NCBI GenBank assembly: GCA_958510825.1
Contig: OY294045.1
Coordinates: 7,987,916-8,051,915, forward strand
Reading direction: 5' to 3'
DNA from: Brachypterus glaber
Taxonomy: Eukaryota; Arthropoda; Insecta; Coleoptera; Kateretidae
Length of the DNA: 64,000 bases
Shown here one piece after another: positions 56,945 to 64,000 of the stretch (positions within the stretch are counted from its first letter, which is position 1; the number at the start of each line of letters is the position of its first letter). The translations under genes and the position numbers were made by a program. Below the pieces are notes generated by a model. That model was given only the letters and a program-made list of their open reading frames with translations, was not told where the DNA came from and did not search any database.

Positions 56945-57225
56945 ATTTGTTTGTTTGTTTAACCTCGTACTATTCTACTTAATTAAGCATCCCCTAAGTC
57001 CAGGACTTGTGTGGGCTAGTAGTAGAGGGAACCACCGGCTTATACTGACTTTCGAACCAGTTTTTATAGGAAGTGTCCGCTTCACTTATGCCTTCGCCAA
57101 ATTTCAATTATTAATTAACTGAAAAAGGCAAATCGGCGCCAGTAAGAATCGAACTCACGCTAGTTGTAGCAGACTTGTCATGTACAGACGCGGTAGACGA
57201 CTACACCAATCCTCCCATACTAAAT
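56945..57225 (-). mobile_element. tRNA-derived SINE (SINE-3), minus strand
   Basis: Head at 57225-57135: tRNA-like sequence with GGTGTAGTCGTCTACCGCG and B box GAGTTCGATTC. The ends do not pair as an acceptor stem, so it is not a tRNA gene. Body to 56990, tail (AAAC)n at 56945-56965, as in SINE-2. Confidence 0.75.
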
Positions 57226-57733
57226 CAACTACAACTAAAATAATAGTTTTTATTTTAAAATTAAAAGGCTCTGAACACTGAGAATTTTTTACCGTACTTA
57301 ATGATTTTGCATATAAGAAATCCCAAGTAACTTAAGAATATAAGAGTAACAATAACAGAACTACATTATGTTTTACTGTAACAACTAGTTTTCAGCAACT
57401 AAAGTTGCAAGGGGTGCCATAAACAAAATCGTTCAGTTTTTAATGCAGTTACGGATTCTTAGAGTTTGAGTGTTTTGGCTTGGTTTGGACTTTTGGTTAC
57501 AGCAACGGATTTTTACAAATGATTGCATATAAAAATTAATTTACTGATTTGGACTGAAGCACAATACAACGGCCAAATGCAGATATATATTTAGTTGAAT
57601 GGTTTAATATCGAAAATTAATCATTTATTTATAAAGGATACAAATCAGTAGCATATTTTAAATAAATTATTTTCAACATATTTTAATTAATTTAGCAATA
57701 AACTGATAAAAAAATTGGGTTTAGTATCATACT
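57226..57733. other. Intron 4 sequence without a recognised feature
   Basis: No ORF or repeat boundary seen. Confidence 0.4.
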
Positions 57734-59018
57734 AAATATGCATAATAGACCAGGGTCGATAATTTTGAAAATGGTAAAAAGTGAAAAAAAATATATAGTA
57801 GGATGAAACCCGTTAAAAAAGGAAGAGACTATAACAAAAATAAAAGGAAAAATAATTTACGGGCGATCTGAGGTCGGGAAGTGGAAGGGGGTGAGTTTTT
57901 AAGGGTAAAAAATGGTGTATCTCGATTTTCGGCAAAACTACAAGTCCTATGGAAAAAAATTAAATAACAAAGTTGTAGGTAATAAAGAGACCTACAACTT
58001 TTGTTATTACACTTTTTTCACATAACCTCAAAATTTATGTGAAAAATTCAAATAATCAAGTTTTTGGTTTGGACTTTTTATGTTATGCAAAAAAAATTTT
58101 TTTTTCACGAAATTTAGTGAAAACTTACCTTTTTATGTCCTAAAGACACTGTAATTTTTTTGATTTGAAATATTTATTTTTTCACCTTATTTTGACTTAA
58201 TATCGAAAAAACACCCTAATTTTCAATCGAAAATTCTCGCGTCAAAATATCAGCTTTTTAAAAAAAGTTGGGGAGTTTTTTATTCGTTGAAATCTCTTCT
58301 TTTTGATAATGTAAAAAAATATATACATTACTATGGTAAATGTTCTCAGAAAATGCAAAGAAAAGAAAAAAAACTCGAATCCGAACTATGTACAATTTTG
58401 AGCTATTTAGTAAAATTTACACTTTAATTACTTGAAAAACGTAAGATTCTATGTTACATTGATAAACAAAAAAATACAAATCGAAATATACTACTATAAT
58501 TAACAACCAAATAAGTTAATATTTAATAAGACATCTTGAAAATTAGGGTGTTTTTTCGATATTAAGTCAAAATAAGGTGAAAAAAAAAATATTTCAAATC
58601 AAAAAAATTACAGTGTCTTTAAGACATAAAAAGGTAAGTTTTCACCAAATTTCGTGAAAAAAAAAATTTATTTGCATAAGATAAAAAGTCGAAACCAAAA
58701 ACTTGATTATTTGAATTTTTCACATAAATTTTGAGGTTATGTGAAAAAAGTGTAATTACAAAAGTTGTAGGTCTCTTTATTACCTACAACTTTGTCATTT
58801 AATTTTTTTCCATAGGACTTGTAGTTTTGCCGGAAATCGAGATACACCGTTTTTTACCCTTAAAAACTCACCCCCTTCCACTTCCCGACCTCAGATCGCC
58901 CGTAAATTATTTTTCCTTTCATTTTTGTTATATTCTCGTCCTTTTTCAACGGGTTTCATCCTACTATTATTTTTTTTTGGTTTAAAAAATTATCGACCCT
59001 GGTCTATAATGCATATTA
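57734..59018. mobile_element. 1.28-kb palindrome, about 500-bp arms
   Basis: AATATGCATAATAGACCAGG at the left and its mirror CCTGGTCTATAATGCATATT at the right. Arms align closely through GCGATCTGAGGTCGGGAAGT and CAAAACTACAAGTCCTATGG to 58232/58531. The spacer is about 300 bp. No ORF. Lies in intron 4. Confidence 0.95.
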
Positions 59019-59485
59019 GGGTGATCCTTAAAAAAGTAGTTTTTTTTGGATACCCACAGAAATTTCTTCCAAATTGAACAAAAATGGTAATTCAGGCCGA
59101 TAGCTCAACGTTTATAGGGGTCATGCACAAATTACATAAAACATTTCGTAATATTTTTTCTTAAAAAAAAAGGGGCAGAAAATTAATTAGTAAAGGGTTT
59201 GAAAGCCAAAAAATACAAAGAAAAAACAATAATTATAACAACAAAATATTAAAAAACACAAAGGAAATAGAAACATATTTTAAAAACTTTTTGATTGTTT
59301 TTTTTAATTTACATAAAATTTTATCCCAAACATTTTGTGTCCTTTATTTTTTTTCTTTTTCGCGAAGAATAATTATTATCCAATATATGATAATAAGGTA
59401 CACTTGAATAAAAAAAAACGCAATATTATTGTATAAAATGAATAACTTGAAAGTTTTTGCCCGATTTGTATAATTTAGCTTTTTG

Positions 59486-59577
59486 ATTTTTGGGGAATAG
59501 GGCTTTGGATCTGACTAAAATTAGATAACAATTTTAGTCAGATCCAAAGCCCTATTCCCCAAAAATCGATAAGCTAA
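59486..59577. repeat. Almost perfect 90-bp hairpin
   Basis: Arms of about 38 bp (GATTTTTGGGGAATAGGGCT to GATCTGACTAAAATT and mirror) around an 11-base loop. No target duplication seen. Confidence 0.9.
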
Positions 59578-59894
59578 AATGAATAACTGTTTACAAACAA
59601 TAAGATTGTCAATGCTGACAATATTTGTTAAAATCATTTACAATAATTATAAAGTAATTGGAAATCGAGTTGGAAATGCATCAATTAAATCTTAAAATCC
59701 TACTTACACTCTAAACTTTTACAAACTTGAAAAGTTACGGCAAAAAAAATGGTCGTCAGCCCTCCATCAACTAAGTTAGCGCCGCAGGCGATATTTTTTA
59801 CGAATTTTGTTTATTGTTACGTTAATTTAATAGAATAAAACTAGTAGATATTGTCAAACACCGACAGATATATTTAAAAAAGTATTAAGCTAAT

Positions 59895-59935
59895 GCCTGA
59901 TGCATTTCGAAATTTGATATTTCATCTTCAGAGGC
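59895..59935 (-). ncRNA. Hammerhead ribozyme motif, PLE-3 left arm
   Basis: Mirror copy of the right-arm motif at 60166-60206. Confidence 0.68.
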
Positions 59936-60165
59936 TTGTCAAACATTTAACATTTAACATTTAACGTTAAATATACAATAAAGTATACAAAATTAAAATT
60001 AACTGCGAAGTTACGTGCAGAAATGAAACAAAAAACATTTTTTTTTTTTTGTTTCAACATTTTTTTTTTTTGTTTCATTTCTGCACGTAACTTCGCAGTT
60101 AATTTTAATTTTGTATACTTTATTGTATATTTAACGTTAAATGTTAAATGTTAAATGTTTGACAA

Positions 60166-60206
60166 GCCTCTGAAGATGAAATATCAAATTTCGAAATGCA
60201 TCAGGC
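60166..60206 (+). ncRNA. Hammerhead ribozyme motif, PLE-3 right arm
   Basis: Stem I GCCT/AGGC, CTGAAGA (60170-60176), stem II GAAAT/ATTTC, GAAA (60193-60196), self-complementary stem III ATGCAT, cleavage after C60202. All core positions fit the minimal type I form. Confidence 0.72.
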
Positions 60207-60310
60207 ATTAGCTTAATACTTTTTTAAATATATCTGTCGGTGTTTGACAATATCTACTAGTTTTATTCTATAATATACATCGACTATATCAGGATGATAT
60301 CACCTCACGA

Positions 60311-61616
60311 GTTAATTTAATACTGTAAAAAAATTTAAAAGCCTCGTTAAAAGCCCTAGTGCGAAAAACTCGAAAATTTTAACGAATTTGATAGTCTATG
60401 GTCCACTTAGAAAGGACCCGCATATATGCTCATCAAATAAAGTATAAACTAAAATAAACTGTCAACGTCGGAACTCCACGAACCCGGGTCCCGGGGAAGC
60501 TTCCCTCTAAATTCGGCCAGCCTCTAACATCCCTTTCTTTAGATATAACCCTTTTAAAAATAGGTTACTTGCCCATTTGCATCCCGATTTTGACCAAAAA
60601 TAATTCCAACCGCGAACTTCTGGAAGGATAGGTATATACCAAATTTACCTCAAAGCATTTTTGAGTTATTGTGCCCACAAGAATTACCGGACAGACCACC
60701 CCGAGAGGTCGGACCTCGGAAGCCCCTATATGCCAATTTTTACGATATGGGCGATAGGCCGGTCCTTGCACGATTTTTTTATTTTCTTGCTAGATAATAA
60801 TTATACTTAATAGATAACTAGGTAAAATTTATTTTCAAATTAATTTACGGAAATTTACGTTTCAACTCATTTCGTTTAAGGGGTCTTTCTACCTTCTACA
60901 TCCAAACCAAACTAAACTTCAGAAAAAAAAAACTTCTCTCCCAGGTCGCTCTAAAGTATAAAGTATGAGTATTTTTATGAAATTTTATGAATTTTATGAC
61001 TAATTTTATTTTAATTTAATTTTATGACGATTTTAGGACAAATTGGGTCATTTTATGACATTTTATGATTTTATGATAAGTGGGAGGCCTGCTAATTGTT
61101 GACAAAAACTAGCATCTTTATAACTTATTTCCTAGTCATTAAGTTTTCACATTTTCTTAAAAAACCCTCCTAAAGTTGCTATGAAAAACTCATTCAAAAA
61201 GAAAACTGCACTAGTTTCCAATTATACAAAAATAGTAAATTTAAACATTACTATTTGTTTTAAAAATTGTAATTGTTCAATTTGAAATTTAATAAAGCAT
61301 AAACAACACAACTTTTAACATGATGCAAATTAATATGTACTCATTTCACAAAGAATTTAATTTAAATGAACGCCCTCACATTAGTTTTATGTGAAATTAT
61401 ATCAAAAACGTGGGATTATTTCATAAAAGTTATTAGAAATAGGGTGGGTAAATTTTCAGAAACAAAAAAAAAATATTAAAATGCTGCCAATACACTGGGA
61501 GAAAAATCTTTGTAAAATAAATAAAGTCATATGATTTAGAAAAAATTAATATTTTTTTGCTCCGACACTGTTTTTGCTAATTCAATTCAATATTTATATC
61601 TATTTTTCTTTTTCAG
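60311..61616. other. Intron 4 sequence before exon 5
   Basis: An ATTTTATGAC-type minisatellite at 60965-61075. The minus-strand ORF at 60565-60771 has no recognised content. Otherwise nothing. Confidence 0.5.
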
Positions 61617-61978
61617 TCCGCCTCTGGAACCGGATTAGCCTTTATAATATTTACAGAAGCAATCAACCAATTCCCCGGTGCTCAATTCTGGTCCGTTCTC
61701 TTTTTCCTGATGCTCTTCACTCTAGGAATCGATTCCCAGTTCGGGACGTTAGAGGGAGTCGTTACGTCTATCGTAGACATGAAACTATTCCCGAAGCTGC
61801 CCAAGGAGTACTTGACTGGAGGAATATGTCTGACTTGTTGCATAATTTCGATGGGATTCGCACATGGCGCAGGCAGTTACGTGTTCGTCCTGTTCGACAA
61901 CTACAGCGGAAACTTCCCGCTGCTGATCATTGCCTTTTTTGAATGCATTGGGGTTTCGTACGTGTATGGATTGAAAAG
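61617..61978 (+). CDS. SLC6 transporter, coding exon 5 (TM8-TM10); gene continues past the window
   Basis: Encodes residues 453-572 plus two bases of codon 573. The acceptor is tttttcag before 61617 and the donor is gtatgtg at 61979 (phase 2). It starts with the EL4b helix (GTGLAFIIFTEA). TM8 (about 476-504) holds GIDSQFGTLEG, where D491/S492 align with the Na2 site region. TM9 (about 518-538) and TM10 (about 552-570, ending VYGLKR) follow. TM11-12 and the C-terminal tail are not in the window, so at least one more exon lies downstream of 64000. Confidence 0.95.
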
Positions 61979-62229
61979 GTATGTGATCGGATTTTTTATG
62001 TAGATGTCTAAGCAAATCCTTTATTTAAAAAAGGTCTTCAATCATTTATTTATGAAAGGTCTCAGAGACTAACATAATAATAGATTTTGCGATATAAAGC
62101 AACAATTTTAACGGGGAATCTTTTATCAATCTCATTTTTATGTATCTAGAAATTCTATATAAAAGGAAGATTAAGCCTACATATTGTCAAATGAGTTACT
62201 ATTATTATTTTGATGTTTTATCAATATGA

Positions 62230-62325
62230 ATGGAGAGGTTAAGAGCTTAGAACAAGCTTCTGGGGCTTTCCGTTAAGGTTATTTGAGGGGTATCATGGTG
62301 GAAAACATAAATAAATAAATAAAAC
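62230..62325 (+). mobile_element. LINE 3'-UTR fragment with (AAAT)n tail
   Basis: GAGAGGTTAAGAGCTTAGAA ... AAATAAATAAATAAAAC, resembling the tails at 2290-2400 and 19585-19690. Confidence 0.55.
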
Positions 62326-62738
62326 TATTTGCAATTATATACGTAGTGTTTTAGGAAGGTGGTTTACCCAAAAAGTTTTGATTTCTTAGGTAGAATCGTT
62401 AAATTTGCAGAATACATGATTTGTCGGATCAAAGTATCACAAAAACTAAATAAAAAAACATTTTTTTAAAGTAAATAAATAACTGAATCTATATTTCACT
62501 AACCAGTGTGTAATGTTGACTATGTTTTTGCAAGGCAAGTTACTTGGATTAAGGAAAAAATAATTCTTTTTTTTTTCTTGCTCCACGTGACTAACTATGC
62601 AATAGTATCGACTGAATGTCCAGTTAGTAAAATATAGTTTAAAGTGTCTATTTACTTTAAAAATAAGTACGTTAAGAATTGACAGTTTATAAAAATATAT
62701 ACTGCACGTTTGTCGCTTAATAACCAAAAAATATTTAT

Positions 62739-62906
62739 AAGAAAGTTATCTATCTGTCGTTAAAATTAAATGGGCAGAAAACAGTTTTATTTGAATATTA
62801 GCAACATACGGGATACACAGTGCTGATGATTCCCAAAAAGGATAAAATGGTACTATTCACTGTTTCCTGTCAATTTAATTTTAACGACAGATAGATAACT
62901 TTCTTA
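62739..62906. mobile_element. 168-bp MITE with about 33-bp perfect inverted ends
   Basis: AAGAAAGTTATCTATCTGTC at the left, exact mirror GACAGATAGATAACTTTCTT at the right, in intron 5. Confidence 0.9.
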
Positions 62907-63043
62907 AAAATAAGTGTTTGGACTTTTAATTTTTGCAAGCTACCGGTAAATAAGTGCCTTGATCCGAGATCTGCTTATAAATAAACGAAGCCACGTAATC
63001 AAATTTACATAATTCTGCCATGTTTAATGGATAAAGTTTCCAC

Positions 63044-63586
63044 ATACAGCCAGAACTCGCGTACAGAAATTTGAGGGTATATTAAAAACGCTCTGGAAAA
63101 TATGAAAAAAATGTAAAAAAAATCCATCTTCGTTAAATTCAATTACCTTTAAAAGTTGAATTTGTAGCTACGGAAGCAAATTTAATTATTTCAGGTACAT
63201 ATTCTGTAGGTTGACATGGTGATTAATGTTACATAAATATTTATTAATGTCAAAAAACCACCCCCGGATGGAGTGACCCTATAAAAATAGAATATTTGAT
63301 AGCCTCTGTCGGTTTTGTTAAAATATAATACCTAAAAAGATTCTAAAGTTGAAAGTCTCAAACAATGCACGCGTCAACAATTAAAATGCAACCATAGTTA
63401 CTAATAAGTGGGGAAAACTAATTTGTAGGTAATCTAACATCAGCAACAGGATTGGTCAGATTAAATAGCTTCCTTTTTAATTAGTATTGAAGATGGATTT
63501 TTTTTTGAATTTTTTTTTTCATATTTTCCAGAGGGTTTTTAATATACCCTTAAATTTCTGTACGCGAGTTCTGGAACAGGCTGTAT
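63044..63586. mobile_element. MITE with ATACAGCC..AGAACTCGCG ends, about 90-bp arms
   Basis: GAACTCGCGTACAGAAATTT at the left, mirrored at the right end. The core carries no ORF. Confidence 0.9.
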
Positions 63587-64000
63587 AGTAGGTATATGTA
63601 CCATGCTAGGTTTACATTATTTCAAATATCAAACTTAAACTATGATAACACCTACGGCTTTTCAGTTATATGTATTAAGCGTATAATGAATTTGATTTGG
63701 CAATTTATTTGCTGAAATACAAGCTGAAATCTGTAATCGTGAATGCATTCTGTTTAAACGTTTAGAATTTACCTTTATAACTGTAATTTTCTCGAAAACA
63801 GTTGCAACCAACCACTAAGAGTACCTTATTTATGTATGTTTAACATAGTCTGTTAAAAAACTAGGGGCGAAAAAGGTTGGGGAAAAAAAGTGACAAAGCC
63901 CCCTATTTTGCACGCCCCTGTATAAAGTTACCAAATAAAAGTTACATAGGATGATAACCTTTATCAATGTTAAATCTTTGAGACCCAATTTTATTTTTTT
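63587..64000. other. Intron 5 sequence without a recognised feature
   Basis: A+T-rich, no exon with TM11-12 homology seen before the window ends. Confidence 0.5.

Larger units (their letters stand above)
59833..60310. mobile_element. PLE-3 palindrome, ORF-less, with 12-bp TSD
   Basis: Flanked by a perfect 12-bp duplication GTTAATTTAATA (59821-59832 and 60311-60322). Nearly perfect inverted arms of about 200 bp meet at a T-rich centre (60035-60070). About 40 bp past the right arm belongs to the element. Each arm has a hammerhead core. No ORF. Lies in intron 4. Confidence 0.88.

Noticed and set aside
57135..57225. Possible minus-strand tRNA with long variable arm
   Set aside because: The 5' and 3' ends do not pair and a SINE body with an (AAAC)n tail follows.
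62820..62850. Hammerhead-like CTGATGA near 62824
   Set aside because: A short stem can be drawn but GAAA is absent (reads ATAAAA); it is the core of a small MITE.

Overview
This window looks like strongly A+T-rich nuclear DNA from an animal, most likely an insect. The signs are one multi-exon solute-carrier gene with GT-AG introns of 6-15 kb and a very high load of non-LTR retrotransposons, Penelope-like elements (PLEs), tRNA-derived SINEs and palindromic DNA elements. The order of insect cannot be fixed from the sequence alone. No bacterial-style operon, CRISPR array, virus or rRNA was seen.

The only convincing host gene is on the + strand. It encodes an SLC6-family sodium/chloride-coupled transporter, closest by motif to the neutral amino acid branch (SLC6A15-SLC6A20, B0AT-like). 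Five coding exons are in the window: 21044-21548, 27533-27705, 42237-42471, 54193-54635 and 61617-61978. Their splice phases agree and give 572 complete codons, from the start methionine to the end of TM10. TM11, TM12 and the C-terminus lie beyond position 64000. A probable 5'-UTR acceptor and a 9-codon upstream ORF precede the start codon. About 1.5 kb after exon 4 lies a decayed duplicate of its 3' half.

Layout: 1-5 kb holds LINE tails, an R1 repeat copy and a tandem repeat split by a MITE. 5.0-7.6 kb is an array of exactly four 493-bp units split by a LINE with a 10-bp target duplication. 7.7-20 kb is a mosaic of inverted-repeat elements, including a 1.17-kb palindrome at 18147-19315. Intron 1 holds a PLE with a GIY-YIG ORF and two further long inverted repeats. 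Intron 2 holds minisatellites next to exon 2, a broken EN-RT LINE (32.5-35 kb), a second PLE (35.0-36.3 kb) and RNase H-type LINE tails. Intron 3 holds SINEs, MITEs, a LINE with an open RT frame and several long palindromes. Intron 4 holds a PLE end, the pseudo-exon, a SINE, a 1.28-kb palindrome and a PLE-derived palindrome. Intron 5 starts with two MITEs.

The most interesting signal is that five sequence-unrelated PLE segments (8.8/21.6 kb, 26.1 kb, 36.1 kb, 54.9 kb, 60.2 kb) each contain the hammerhead ribozyme core: CTGANGA, a stem II hairpin, GAAA, a self-complementary stem III (imperfect in one family) and a UC cleavage site. A sixth segment (23.6 kb) has a decayed version. Hammerheads are known in PLEs. 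Here three members with clear ends have inverted terminal arms and perfect 11-15 bp target duplications, and two of them are ORF-less palindromes.
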